From Solidesulfovibrio carbinoliphilus subsp. oakridgensis (GTDB lineage: Bacteria; Desulfobacterota; Desulfovibrionia; Desulfovibrionales; Desulfovibrionaceae), in assembly GCF_000177215.2 (NCBI RefSeq), contig NZ_CM001368.1:2356001-2420000 (forward strand): a DNA stretch of 64,000 bases, read 5' to 3'. Positions 43,825 to 51,893 of the stretch are shown piece after piece. The position numbers were made by a program, and so were the translations under genes. A model generated the notes under the pieces. It was given only the letters and a program-made list of their open reading frames with translations. It did no database searches and had not been told where the DNA came from. Numbering within the stretch: the first letter of the stretch is position 1; the number at the start of each line of letters is the position of its first letter.

Positions 43825-44314
43825 GGCCTGCGGTTTCAACGACTATCTGGACATCCTGCGCGAACTGCCGGTCTTTAACGGCGTGCCCCTCGACGTCGTC
43901 AAGGTCCTGGCCTACCTGGCCGGCCGGGAGGGGTTCGGGGCGGGCGATGCCTTGTGCGAACAGGGCGAGCCCGTGGACCGGTGCTTCTACGTGCTGTGCG
44001 GCGAGGTGGAGGTGGCGCGCCAGGCCGAGGGCTGCGAAACCACGCTCATCCGGCGCGGCGAGGGCTATTTCTTCGGCGGGCTCGGGCTTCTGGCTTCGGC
44101 CAAGGCCCTTTACACCGTTCGGGCCGCGGCGGACGTCGAGTGCCTGACGCTTTCCAAGGAAAAGTTCCTGAAGACGGCCGAGCGGTTTCCGGAGATCCTG
44201 CCCAAGATCCTCGGCAACGTGGTGGACCACATCTTCCGCTGGGAAGCGGCGTTTCTGGCCACCCACGCCGGCGAGTGCGTCAAGACCGGGGAAATGGGCC
44301 TGAGCCTTTTCTAG
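43790..44314 (+). CDS. Cyclic-nucleotide-binding domain protein
   Basis: A 174-residue soluble protein with one cNMP-binding fold: LPVFNGVPLDVVKVLAYLAG, then EQGEPVDRCFYVLCGEVEV and GEGYFFGGLGLLASAKALYTV. The segment GEGYFFGGLGLL corresponds to the phosphate-binding cassette, but the usual GEIALL...R core is altered. The exact nucleotide is therefore uncertain, and it may bind another ligand. There is no DNA-binding domain. The ATG lies inside the ABC exporter gene (35-base overlap), so the two are translationally coupled and probably work as one unit. Confidence 0.82.
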   Translation: MTSSTDQRQGPKACGFNDYLDILRELPVFNGVPLDVVKVLAYLAGREGFGAGDALCEQGEPVDRCFYVLCGEVEVARQAEGCETTLIRRGEGYFFGGLGLLASAKALYTVRAAADVECLTLSKEKFLKTAERFPEILPKILGNVVDHIFRWEAAFLATHAGECVKTGEMGLSLF

Positions 44315-44317
44315 ACG

Positions 44318-44355
44318 GCCCCCTATTCGCTTCACGTTTTGAAGCGAATAGGGGC
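44318..44355. terminator. Bidirectional hairpin between convergent genes
   Basis: A 15-bp stem (CCCCTATTCGCTTCA with its complement) around CGTTT starts four bases after the stop of the cNMP gene. A further TTATTCGCTTCA copy follows at 44357-44368. It separates the exporter unit from the leftward methyltransferase gene. Confidence 0.75.
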
Positions 44356-44390
44356 GTTATTCGCTTCATCCGCCAGCGAGGCCGGCCGCT

Positions 44391-45239
44391 TCAGACCGGC
44401 TTTTCCGTCACGAAGACCACGGAATTGTAGCGCAAAAAGCCGGCCTTTTCCCCGGCCTTGTAGGCGGCTTCGTAGAGGGCGTGGGTGTCGCCGTCGATGA
44501 TGCCCGGCATCTCGGACGGCTTGTAAAAGGCCACGTGGACGCCGACCGTGGTCGGCTGGGCCCGGGCGGCGAGAAGGCCTGGCAGGTCGTCGCCGAAATC
44601 CGTGACCACCAGGGACCCGCCCTGGCGGACCGGGTCGCCGTGGTGGACCGGCGGGAGCAGGTCTTCCCGGTCGCCGTCCCGCAGCCGGACCCGGGTGGTG
44701 GTGGCGTGGCCCTCGTGCAGGGGCACGGTGAAGACGTGGCGGCCGCCCGGAGAAAGGACCCGCCAGACCTCGTCAAAGGCCCGCCAGGGATCGGCCACGT
44801 GCTCGAAGATGTCCTGGGTGACGACCAGGTCGAAGGCGGCGTCGGCGAAGCTCAGCCGCTCCAGGTCCTCGCAGCGCAGGCCGCTGGCCGCGCAGGACCC
44901 GGGCGCGGCCAGTTCGGGCACGTATTCCGAACAGACGTAGCCCGGCAGGCAGCGCAGGCGTTCGTGCAGCGGGCCGGCGGCCTGGGCCTCGAAGACCCGC
45001 CAGGAGGCCATGGCCGGCAGGGCCTCCGGCAGAAGCCGGCACCCGGGGCCGGCCGCCAGCCGGGAAAGGACCCGGGCCAGGTCGCGGGTCCGTCGGCTGG
45101 CCCGGCAGACCGCACATCTGGTCTCGCGCAGGCTGTGCCCGGGCCGGATCGGCGCGAACACGGCCTTCTCTCCACAGACCGAACACAGGCCGTCGCTCTC
45201 GAAAACATCCCATCCCTGACACTTGGCCATGGCTTCCAT
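44391..45239 (-). CDS. SAM-dependent methyltransferase with N-terminal zinc-ribbon-like region
   Basis: A 282-residue protein. The N-terminal region has two CxxC pairs (CSVCGEKAVF and TRCAVCRASRRTRD), likely zinc-binding. A class I methyltransferase domain follows: LSFADAAFDLVVTQDIFEHV is the SAM-binding post-motif region and WRVLSPGGRHVFTVPLHEG the typical strand. The VFTVPLHEGHATTTRV and Asp/His-rich RDGDREDLLPPVHHGDP segments suggest a sugar-nucleotide or glycan substrate; this is inference. ATG 45239 follows AGGAG. Confidence 0.82.
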   Translation of the reverse strand: MEAMAKCQGWDVFESDGLCSVCGEKAVFAPIRPGHSLRETRCAVCRASRRTRDLARVLSRLAAGPGCRLLPEALPAMASWRVFEAQAAGPLHERLRCLPGYVCSEYVPELAAPGSCAASGLRCEDLERLSFADAAFDLVVTQDIFEHVADPWRAFDEVWRVLSPGGRHVFTVPLHEGHATTTRVRLRDGDREDLLPPVHHGDPVRQGGSLVVTDFGDDLPGLLAARAQPTTVGVHVAFYKPSEMPGIIDGDTHALYEAAYKAGEKAGFLRYNSVVFVTEKPV

Positions 45240-45257
45240 GCGCGCTCCTACCCCCCA

Positions 45258-45315
45258 TTGGGGAGGGTCCGGGAGGGAATCATTCCCTCCCGGCGGGGTC
45301 CGGGGCAGAGCTCCG
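45258..45315 (-). repeat. GCCTCC-type palindromic repeat, diverged
   Basis: GGGAGGG-AATCATT-CCCTCCC hairpin, CCGGCGGGGTCCGGGGCAGAG and a shortened CTCCGG end. It lies between methyltransferase and proB, directly before the proB stop on this strand. Confidence 0.65.
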
Positions 45316-45318
45316 GTC

Positions 45319-46470
45319 TTAAATGGCCGCATCCAACAACAGATTGTCCCGGTGCACGGCCTCGGTGTAGGCGGCCTCGCCGAGGACCTGGGCGATGCGC
45401 GAACTTTTGAGGCCCATGATCTTGCGCAGGTCGGCCGCGCCGTAGTTGGAGAGCCCGACGCCGATGACCGCGCCGTCGACCGCAACCACCCGGACCATGG
45501 CCCCGACCGGGAAATCGCCGGCCACGTCCACGATGCCGGCCGGGAGCAGGCTCTTGCCGTGGTCGCGAAGGGCGGCCGCCGCGCCGTCGTCGACGACCAG
45601 CGTCCCTTGCGGCTCGTGGTGGTAGGCCAGCCAGAACTTGCGCCTGGGGATGGGCTTGCACCCGGAAAGGACGAACGTGCCGACCTCGTCGCCGGCAAAG
45701 GCCCGGGTGAGGGCGCCCGGCTCGCGCCCGGCCAGGATGAGCGTGGGCACGCCGAGCTGGGCCACGCGCCGGGCGGCCAGGAGCTTCGAGTGCATGCCGC
45801 CGGTGCCAAGGGTGGTCTTGGAGCCGCACATGGCGTCGAGGTCCCGCTCGCCGATGTCCTCGATGACGGCCATGGGCGCGGCGGCCGGGTCCTCGTCCGG
45901 GCTTGTGGCGAAAACGCCCCGGGCCGAGGTCAGGTTGACGAAGACCTCCGCCCCGATGGCCCCGACGAGCAGGCTGCCCAGGCAGTCGTTGTCCCCGTAG
46001 ACCAGCTCGGCAATGGCCACCGAGTCGTTTTCGTTGACCACGGGCACGGCCCCGAGGTCAAACAGCGTGGACAGGGTGTTTCGCAGGTTGAGGTAGCGCT
46101 CGCGGTTGTCGAGGTCGTCGCGGGTCAGGAGCACCTGGGCGGCAATGCGGCCGTGGCGGGCGAATTCCTGGTCGTAGGCGTGCATGAGCCGGCTTTGGCC
46201 GATGGCCGAGGCGGCCTGCCGGTGGGGAAGCGAGGTTCGGTCGTAGCGGTCGCCGAGGACTTCGCGGCCGGCGGCCACGGCGCCGCTCGAAACGAGCAGC
46301 ACCTGCCGGCCCGAGGCGGCGAGGGCGGCGATCTGGGCGGCCAGGCTGGCCACCACGGCGGCGTCGATGCCGTTGGCCCCGGCCAGGACCGCGCTGCCGA
46401 CCTTGATGACCACCCGTTTGGCCTGGGAAAGGACAACACGGCGCCTCTCGCGCCAATCGCACTGGGCCAT
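45319..46470 (-). CDS. proB: Glutamate 5-kinase
   Basis: A 383-residue cytoplasmic enzyme that phosphorylates glutamate, the first step of proline synthesis. The amino-acid-kinase domain (RVVIKVGSAVLAGANG, VLLVSSGAVAAGR, PVVNENDSVAIAEL, TTLGTGGMHSKLLAARR) is followed by a PUA domain (KSLLPAGIVDVAGDFPVGAM). AGGAGGG lies four bases before ATG 46470. It is a full-length member. No proA is adjacent, and a GCCTCC-type repeat follows the gene. Confidence 0.96.
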   Translation of the reverse strand: MAQCDWRERRRVVLSQAKRVVIKVGSAVLAGANGIDAAVVASLAAQIAALAASGRQVLLVSSGAVAAGREVLGDRYDRTSLPHRQAASAIGQSRLMHAYDQEFARHGRIAAQVLLTRDDLDNRERYLNLRNTLSTLFDLGAVPVVNENDSVAIAELVYGDNDCLGSLLVGAIGAEVFVNLTSARGVFATSPDEDPAAAPMAVIEDIGERDLDAMCGSKTTLGTGGMHSKLLAARRVAQLGVPTLILAGREPGALTRAFAGDEVGTFVLSGCKPIPRRKFWLAYHHEPQGTLVVDDGAAAALRDHGKSLLPAGIVDVAGDFPVGAMVRVVAVDGAVIGVGLSNYGAADLRKIMGLKSSRIAQVLGEAAYTEAVHRDNLLLDAAI

Positions 46471-46600
46471 ACGCCCTCCTGGACGAAATAAGGGGAGCAC
46501 GCTTCGGCGCCGCCTGGGGACGGGCCGGCGGCCGGCCTCGTGTCGCGTCCTTTAAGGCCGTGCGTGCCTGCTTTTAATGCAACATCCGCAGCACGCTGGT

Positions 46601-46632
46601 TTTTTCTTAAAAAATACCGACGTATTTTTTAT
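46601..46632 (-). terminator. AT-rich hairpin, copy 1
   Basis: AAAAAATAC and GTATTTTTT pair perfectly around CGAC. On the minus strand it lies 12 bases after the stop of the small gene at 46642 and is followed by AAGAAAAAACC. A closely similar element is at 59200-59233. Terminator function is inferred. Confidence 0.65.
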
Positions 46633-46641
46633 GGATGCGGC

Positions 46642-46878
46642 TCAGGCCGTCTCGTCGGCCACGGTGCCCCGGCGCTCTTCCGGCCGGCCGGCCGCGCCCT
46701 GTCCCGCCCCGTCCGCCGGCTCCGGCGGCGGGACACTTGTCACGCCGTGGCGGGCGGCAAAGGTCGCGTCGACCCCGGCCGCGTCGGCGGCCGCCACCCC
46801 GCGCGCCTTGGCCAGCCAGGGCGTGTATTCGGGGATGACCGGCAAAAGCGGCGGCATCGGTTCCGGACGTGCGGCCAT
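46642..46878 (-). CDS. Possible small protein of unknown function
   Basis: A 78-residue frame starting at ATG 46878 with CGGAG ten bases upstream. It encodes a short Pro-rich start (PPLLPVIPEYTPWL), then a possible helix (AKARGVAAADAAGVDATFAA) and a low-complexity tail. The AT-rich hairpin 12 bases after its stop, like the one following a certain gene at 59229, supports it being real. No family is recognised. Confidence 0.45.
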   Translation of the reverse strand: MAARPEPMPPLLPVIPEYTPWLAKARGVAAADAAGVDATFAARHGVTSVPPPEPADGAGQGAAGRPEERRGTVADETA

Positions 46879-47011
46879 GGCGGATGGCTCCGAAGCGGTT
46901 CTCGCGTTTTTTTCCTCATACGGCCAAGCCCGGCTCCTGGCAAGGCGGGCCACGGGCGTCTTTTCAAACCGCCCTCCCGCTGCTATGCCCCCGTGACGGG
47001 AGGGTTTTGCC

Positions 47012-47731
47012 GTGCGCATCAAAATGCTCGAGCTTCTCTCCGGGGCCGCCGAGGCCACGGGGACAGCTGTCATCATCGACGTCTTTCGGGCCTGCTCCGT
47101 GGCCTGCTACGCCTTTGCCGCCGGGGTGGAAAAGATCCTGCCGGTCGATACCGTGGAAGAGGCCCGGGCCTTGAAGGCCGCCCATCCGGAGTACGTGCTG
47201 GCTGGCGAACGCCACTGCCTGAAGCTTCCGGGCTTCGATTTCGGCAACTCCCCAAGCGAGGTCCGCCAGGCCGACCTCACCGGCAAGACCCTGGTCCACG
47301 CGACGTCCGCCGGCACGCGCGGCCTTTTCGCGGCCATGGACGTGGCCGACCGGGTGCTGACCTGCTCGTTTACCAACATGGCGGCCACGGCCGCGGCCCT
47401 GCGGGCCGCCGACCCGGCGGTCGTGTCCATCGTGGCCATGGGCAAGGCCGGCCTGTCCCACGCCCCGGAAGACAAGCTGTGCGCCATGTACCTGGCCAAC
47501 GTCCTGCAGGGCGTGCCCAACGCCTTCGAGACCATCCCGCGATTCCTGCGGACCGCAACCACGGCCGAGATCTTTTTCGGCGACACGGCCATCGTGCCGG
47601 AAGAGGACTTCGACCTGTGCCTTGCCCTCGACGCCTTCGACTTCTACCTGGAAGCCACCCGCCTGCCCGACGGCCGGCCGGCGTTGCTGCGGCATTTCCC
47701 CGAAAGCCCCGCCCCGGTTTCCGTGGCCTAA
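47012..47731 (+). CDS. comB: 2-phosphosulfolactate phosphatase
   Basis: A 239-residue cytoplasmic enzyme of the ComB family, which dephosphorylates 2-phosphosulfolactate on the route to coenzyme M in methanogens. Many bacteria carry it without a known CoM pathway, possibly in sulfolactate metabolism. Signatures are VIIDVFRACSVACYAFA, SPSEVRQADLTGKTLVHATS and AGTRGLFAAMDVADRVLTCS. The GTG at 47012 (MRIKM) follows GGGAGGG; an ATG four codons later is the alternative. It is not next to a comA or comC gene, so its role here is open. Confidence 0.88.
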   Translation: MRIKMLELLSGAAEATGTAVIIDVFRACSVACYAFAAGVEKILPVDTVEEARALKAAHPEYVLAGERHCLKLPGFDFGNSPSEVRQADLTGKTLVHATSAGTRGLFAAMDVADRVLTCSFTNMAATAAALRAADPAVVSIVAMGKAGLSHAPEDKLCAMYLANVLQGVPNAFETIPRFLRTATTAEIFFGDTAIVPEEDFDLCLALDAFDFYLEATRLPDGRPALLRHFPESPAPVSVA

Positions 47732-47825
47732 CCGACGAAGACGCCTCAAGTTTTTTGAGAGCCCGGCCGAAAGGACACGGACGCGGTCCCGCCGGACCGA
47801 CGCGGGCACGCTCCGAGGAGGCGGC

Positions 47826-48809
47826 ATGAAGGCAAAGGCCACAATGAACATGCGGGAAGAGACCTTTTTCGCGGTTTCCCCCCTGATGATCTTCCCCAAG
47901 GCCTTGGGGCGGTTTCGGGTCTACATCAAGCAGGCCGGAAACTTCGTGCTCTATGCCCCGGCCGGCGAGCAGTTCACCCCGCGCCACAGGCAAAAGCTCC
48001 ACGACGCCGGCGTGGAGGAGGTCTTCATCCGGGGCGAGGAGCGGCCGGACTACGACCGGTACATCGAGAAGAACCTGCCGTTCATCCTCGGCGACACGGC
48101 CATTCCGGTCCCCGAGCGGGCCAAGGTCCTCTACACGGCCACCGACGCCGTGGTCCGCGACGTGTTCGACAAAAGGCTCCCCAAGGGCCTCGGCAAGCGC
48201 GAATACGCCCGGGTGGCCGCCCTGGTGGAAAAGAGCCTGCACTTTCTGGCCATGGAAGAGTCGCTCAAGTGCATCGCCGCCCTGGCCTCCCACGACTACA
48301 CCGTGCATACCCACAACGTGCACGTCTTCGTCTATACCGCCGCCGTCCTGCAGGCCCTGAAGGCCGACGAATACACGCAGGTCCAGGCCGGCATCGGGGC
48401 CCTGCTCCACGACATCGGCAAGACCCGCATCCCGGGGGACATCCTGTCCAAGCCCGGCCCTTTGACCGCCGAGGAGCGCACGCTTATAAACACCCACCCG
48501 GCCAAGGGCGTGGCCCTGTGCCAGGAGGTGCCGCTGACCCAGACGGCCGCCGCCTGCATCCTCATGCACCACGAACGCATGGACGGGTCCGGCTACCCCG
48601 GCGAACTGCCCGGCGAGCTCATTCCCCTGCACGTGCGGGCCGTGGCCGTGGCCGACGTCTACGACGCCCTGACCACCACGCGGGCCTACGCCGACGCCAT
48701 GCCCCCGTTCCAGGCCCTTCGCCTCATGCGCGACGACATGGGGGAGCAGTTCGACATGGACGTGTTCAAGCGCCTGATCATGATCCTGAGCGACGCGAAC
48801 ATGGTTTAA
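47826..48809 (+). CDS. HD-GYP domain phosphodiesterase
   Basis: A 327-residue protein. The N-terminal about 120 residues resemble the DUF3391-type region of Desulfovibrio HD-GYP proteins (FRVYIKQAGNFVLYAPAGEQ, EEVFIRGEERPDY). The HD-GYP domain follows with ALLHDIGKTRIP, the HHERMDGSGYPG signature and VADVYDALTTTRAY. It most likely degrades cyclic di-GMP, opposing the GGDEF protein at 4047. GAGGAGG sits four bases before ATG 47826. A small zinc-ribbon gene follows 10 bases later, suggesting one unit. Confidence 0.92.
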   Translation: MKAKATMNMREETFFAVSPLMIFPKALGRFRVYIKQAGNFVLYAPAGEQFTPRHRQKLHDAGVEEVFIRGEERPDYDRYIEKNLPFILGDTAIPVPERAKVLYTATDAVVRDVFDKRLPKGLGKREYARVAALVEKSLHFLAMEESLKCIAALASHDYTVHTHNVHVFVYTAAVLQALKADEYTQVQAGIGALLHDIGKTRIPGDILSKPGPLTAEERTLINTHPAKGVALCQEVPLTQTAAACILMHHERMDGSGYPGELPGELIPLHVRAVAVADVYDALTTTRAYADAMPPFQALRLMRDDMGEQFDMDVFKRLIMILSDANMV

Positions 48810-48819
48810 AGGAGCACCC

Positions 48820-49029
48820 ATGGCTTTTTCCCGCATCCAGTTCCAGCCGACCACGGCCAAGGTGGCCTGCCCCGAGTGCGGCCAGGCCCTGACCTTCGAC
48901 CGCACCTGCCTGCGGATCATGCTGTCGTGCCACGGCTGCGGCCGGGAGTTCGACCCGGCCCGCTTCGCCGCAGAGCTCGACGACGACTTCGACGAAGCCT
49001 ACGCCAACGTGCCCTTAAACCGCATGTAG
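48820..49029 (+). CDS. Small zinc-ribbon-like protein
   Basis: A 69-residue protein with two CxxC pairs, ACPECGQAL and SCHGCGREFD, spaced about 20 residues apart. This fits a single zinc-ribbon fold. A third Cys sits in RTCLRIM between them, and an acidic C-terminus (ELDDDFDEAY) follows. Desulfovibrionaceae carry many such dual-CxxC small proteins of unknown function. ATG 48820 has AAGGAGC upstream. It follows the HD-GYP gene by ten bases and ends in a perfect 44-base terminator palindrome. Confidence 0.78.
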   Translation: MAFSRIQFQPTTAKVACPECGQALTFDRTCLRIMLSCHGCGREFDPARFAAELDDDFDEAYANVPLNRM

Positions 49030-49050
49030 GCGAAGAAAGGAAAGGCGAAC

Positions 49051-49094
49051 CGGGGGAGGGAACCCCTTTTTGCAAAAAGGGGTTCCCTCCCCCG
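49051..49094. terminator. Perfect 44-base palindrome terminator
   Basis: 22-base arms with no loop, holding GGGGGAGGGAACCCC and TTTTT on one side. It can form a long stem on either strand. A similar element lies at 56309-56351. Confidence 0.8.
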
Positions 49095-49193
49095 GACCCC
49101 CACCCTCCCCAAAAACGCTTAACGGGGTGCGACCGGGCTTTTTCACCCCCGCCTCCGAAAAAATGATGCTCCGGGCGCCATCGCCCCGCCCTC

Positions 49194-49243
49194 CCATCGG
49201 GGGGGTCCGGGGGGATCATCCCCCCCGGCCGCCGGAGGCATCT
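49194..49243 (-). repeat. GCCTCCGGCGG palindromic intergenic repeat
   Basis: Inverted copy: CGGGGGGGTCCGGGGGG, ATCAT, CCCCCCCGG and CCGCCGGAGGCATC. It directly precedes the ribosome site of the gene at 49267. Confidence 0.8.
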
Positions 49244-49266
49244 TAATAAATCACAGGAGATACACC

Positions 49267-49530
49267 ATGGCGGCAGGCGTTTGGGACGGGATCGACAAGG
49301 ACCGGGTGTCGCGGGGCCTGGTCACGGCCTTCATGAGCGACGAATATTTGGAGGCCTTGGCCGACATCAACAACGCCGAGACCGCGGCGGAGATCCAGGC
49401 CGCCCGGGTGAAGGTCAAGGACCTCATGACCCTGTGGCGGGAAGAAGTGCCGGAATTCGCCTTTGCCATCGACGCGCTCTACCTCTTTTCGGAAAAGGTC
49501 GAGCAGCAGCTCGGGGGCGACGCGGGCTGA
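49267..49530 (+). CDS. Small helical protein of unknown function
   Basis: An 87-residue soluble protein. The ATG follows AGGAGA at six bases. The sequence is mostly helical (YLEALADINNAETAAEIQAA, VKVKDLMTLWREEVPEFAF) with an acidic character. There is no signal peptide, metal motif or known domain. It is monocistronic in appearance, 64 bases ahead of the manganese riboswitch promoter. Codon use is like its neighbours. Confidence 0.7.
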   Translation: MAAGVWDGIDKDRVSRGLVTAFMSDEYLEALADINNAETAAEIQAARVKVKDLMTLWREEVPEFAFAIDALYLFSEKVEQQLGGDAG

Positions 49531-49594
49531 ACGGCCGGTTCGGGCCCCGACACCGTCCGGCGGCCCGGCGGCCCGAGGGGTTGCCCGGCGGCGC

Positions 49595-49623
49595 TTGACG
49601 CGGGCCGGACCTTGCCATATTGT
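49595..49623 (+). promoter_or_regulatory. Sigma-70 promoter of the riboswitch-controlled transporter
   Basis: TTGACG, a 17-base spacer and TATTGT. The predicted start of transcription is within a few bases of the riboswitch P1 stem. Confidence 0.75.
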
Positions 49624-49630
49624 CATTTTC

Positions 49631-49762
49631 CCAAAGGGGAGTAGCTGTTTCGGACAGGGTCAACATCCCTGCGGCGCATGCGCCGCCTGGCCCTGTCGTC
49701 GGTCCTCCGGAACCGATCGGCGAGACCTTTGGCATGCGCGCGCGTGCCAAGGTCTTTTTTTT
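49631..49762 (+). ncRNA. yybP-ykoY manganese riboswitch with overlapping terminator
   Basis: The aptamer spans 49631-49732. P1 pairs CCAAAGG with CCTTTGG. The L1 consensus GGGGAGTAGC and the 3' block CGGCGAGACCTTT are both present, with a long central arm containing GCGGCGCATGCGCCGC. The 3' P1 strand is shared with a terminator stem (AGACCTTTGGCA with TGCCAAGGTCT, 49723-49755) followed by eight T residues. The two structures exclude each other. This class binds Mn(II) and usually turns on metal exporters; the layout here predicts read-through when Mn is bound. Confidence 0.92.
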
Positions 49763-49791
49763 AGCCGGCCGCGCCAAACCGAGGAGACACC

Positions 49792-51018
49792 ATGCGAAAA
49801 GCGCTTTTCCCCATGTGGCTGGCCGTGGCCGCCGCCCTGCCCGGGCTCGTCTGCGGCATCTTGTCCATCCACCTGTCCCCGCCCCAGGCGGCCGCCGTGT
49901 CCGGCGCGGCCATCCTCGGGGCTTCGTTCCTGCTCCTTTGGGCCTGCGACGTGGCCCAGCACGACATTCCCCAAGCCCTGGCCCTGGCCGTGGTGGCCCT
50001 GATCGCCGTTTTGCCGGAATACGCCGTGGACATGTATTTCACCTGGATGGCCGGCCAGGAGCCCGAGTCCGACTACGTCCACTACGCCATCGCCAACATG
50101 ACCGGGGCCAACCGGATGCTGATCGGCCTGGCCTGGACCACGGTGGCGGCCATTGTCTGGTGGCGCCAGCGCACGGCCGTGGTCCTGGGGTTCCAGCGGC
50201 GCACCGAGGTCCTGTTCCTCGGCCTGGCCACGATCTACGCCATGACCATTCCGCTCTTCGGTTCGCTCACCTGGATGGACGGCGTGGTCCTCATCGGCCT
50301 CTACTGCGTCTACATCGTCATCGTCTCCCGCCGCGAGAGCGAGGAGCCGGAGCTTTCGGGCGTGGCCGCCTGGCTCGGCCAGCTGCCCCGGATCAAACGC
50401 CGGCTGACCACGGGCCTGCTCTTTCTTTTCGCCGCCGGGGTCATCGTGGCCAATGCCGAGGGGTTCAGCGAGGGGCTGGTGGCCACGGGCAAGATCCTTG
50501 GCATAAACGAGTTCCTGCTCGTGCAGTGGCTGGCCCCCATCGCCTCGGAGGCCCCGGAATTCATCGTGGCCATCATGTTCGCCCTGCGCGGCCAGGGCGG
50601 GCTGGCCCTTGGCAGCCTCATCTCGTCGAAGCTCAACCAGTGGACGCTCCTGGTCGGCATGATTCCGGCCGTCTACGGCATTTCGGCCGGCACCTTCGCC
50701 GTGCCCATGCCGCTTGACAGCCTGCAGATGCACGAGATCCTCCTGACCGCCGCCCAGTCGCTTCTGGCCGTGGGACTCCTGGCCGGCCTTCGCCTGTCGA
50801 TCCGGGGGGCGGTGCTCCTGTTCGTCCTTTTCATCGGCCAGTTCCTGGCCCCGGCCGTGCCCCAGGAGGTCTGGGCCCGCCTGCCCGGGAACCTGAACGG
50901 CACCCAGGTCCACTTCCTCTTCACCTTCCTCTACTGCGCCATCTTCCTGGTCATGCTGCCGCGCATCGTGCCGCAGCTGGCCGGCCTCGTCCGGCGGACC
51001 CCGAAAAAGGCCTCTTGA
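49792..51018 (+). CDS. Ca/Na-exchanger-superfamily transporter, probable Mn(II) exporter
   Basis: A 408-residue inner-membrane protein with about 11 hydrophobic segments. The two alpha repeats of the CaCA superfamily are visible: VLPEYAVDMYF with ANMTGANRML in the first half, and ASEAPEFIVAIMFALRGQGG with GSLISSKLNQW in the second. Their acidic residues coordinate the cation in known members. The riboswitch directly upstream suggests that the physiological substrate is manganese rather than calcium. This is inference from regulation. GAGGAG lies before ATG 49792. Confidence 0.88.
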   Translation: MRKALFPMWLAVAAALPGLVCGILSIHLSPPQAAAVSGAAILGASFLLLWACDVAQHDIPQALALAVVALIAVLPEYAVDMYFTWMAGQEPESDYVHYAIANMTGANRMLIGLAWTTVAAIVWWRQRTAVVLGFQRRTEVLFLGLATIYAMTIPLFGSLTWMDGVVLIGLYCVYIVIVSRRESEEPELSGVAAWLGQLPRIKRRLTTGLLFLFAAGVIVANAEGFSEGLVATGKILGINEFLLVQWLAPIASEAPEFIVAIMFALRGQGGLALGSLISSKLNQWTLLVGMIPAVYGISAGTFAVPMPLDSLQMHEILLTAAQSLLAVGLLAGLRLSIRGAVLLFVLFIGQFLAPAVPQEVWARLPGNLNGTQVHFLFTFLYCAIFLVMLPRIVPQLAGLVRRTPKKAS

Positions 51019-51099
51019 CGCGGCCTCCGGCCGATCCTATGTACCGCGCCCCGCCCCGAGGAGTCCCTCGGGGCGGGGAACGCCGCCGAAGGAGCGCCC

Positions 51100-51762
51100 A
51101 TGAGCCAGGGTTTCGAACTGCCGCTGTATCTGGATCTTTTCGCCGTCTTTTTGATGGCCGCCACCGGGGCCATCGAGGCCATCCGCCGGGAGTTCGACCT
51201 GGTGGGGCTGCTTGGCCTGGCCCTGGCCACGGGCGTCGGCGGGGCCCTCATCCGCGACGGCATCTTTCTTCAGGCCGGGGTGCCGGCCGTGGTCAGGAAC
51301 CAGGACTACCTCTTTGCCGTGGCCGCCGCGGCCCTGGCCTGCCTGGTCTTCGGCCGCCGGGCCGTGTTGTCGGAAAAATTCGTGGCCCTGGTCGACGCGG
51401 CGGCCCTTGGCGCCTATGCCGTGGTCGGCATGGAAAAGTCCCTGGCCTTTGGCCTGGACTTCGCCCCGGCCGTGCTGGTCGGCACGGTCAACGCCTGTGG
51501 CGGCGGGCTGTTGCGCGACGTGTTGACCCGCGAGGAGCCGCTGGTTTTCCGGCCGGGCCAGTTCTACGCCTTCGCGGCCCTGATCGGCTGCCTGGCCTAT
51601 CCGTTCCTGCGCCAGTCCCTGGGCTTTGCCCCCCTGAACGCCGCCCTGGCCACCATCGTCATCACCTTCGGCCTGCGCGTCCTGGCCATCACCCGCAACT
51701 GGCGCACCCGCCCGGTCTGCGAGACCGGCCTTTTCCGCCGTCGCCATCCCCCCGTCGCCTGA
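51100..51762 (+). CDS. UPF0126/TRIC-like membrane protein
   Basis: A 220-residue inner-membrane protein with seven hydrophobic helices. Duplicated glycine-rich motifs are GLALATGVGGALIRDGIF in the first half and LVGTVNACGGGLLRDVLT in the second. Bacterial homologues form trimeric potassium-permeable channels related to TRIC proteins. AAGGAG is six bases before ATG 51100. It lies 81 bases behind the Mn-linked transporter and might be read from the same promoter. The C-terminus is basic. Confidence 0.88.
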   Translation: MSQGFELPLYLDLFAVFLMAATGAIEAIRREFDLVGLLGLALATGVGGALIRDGIFLQAGVPAVVRNQDYLFAVAAAALACLVFGRRAVLSEKFVALVDAAALGAYAVVGMEKSLAFGLDFAPAVLVGTVNACGGGLLRDVLTREEPLVFRPGQFYAFAALIGCLAYPFLRQSLGFAPLNAALATIVITFGLRVLAITRNWRTRPVCETGLFRRRHPPVA

Positions 51763-51893
51763 CGCGCGGGCCATCGCCCGACGCCCCGGCCGTCCCTTGA
51801 CGCCGCCCGGCCAAAATCGTCTAAGAAGGAGAGGCCGGCCCTGGCGGCCACGGCGTCAACCCCGCCGGCCGGCGGGAAAGGGGGAGTCCTGCG

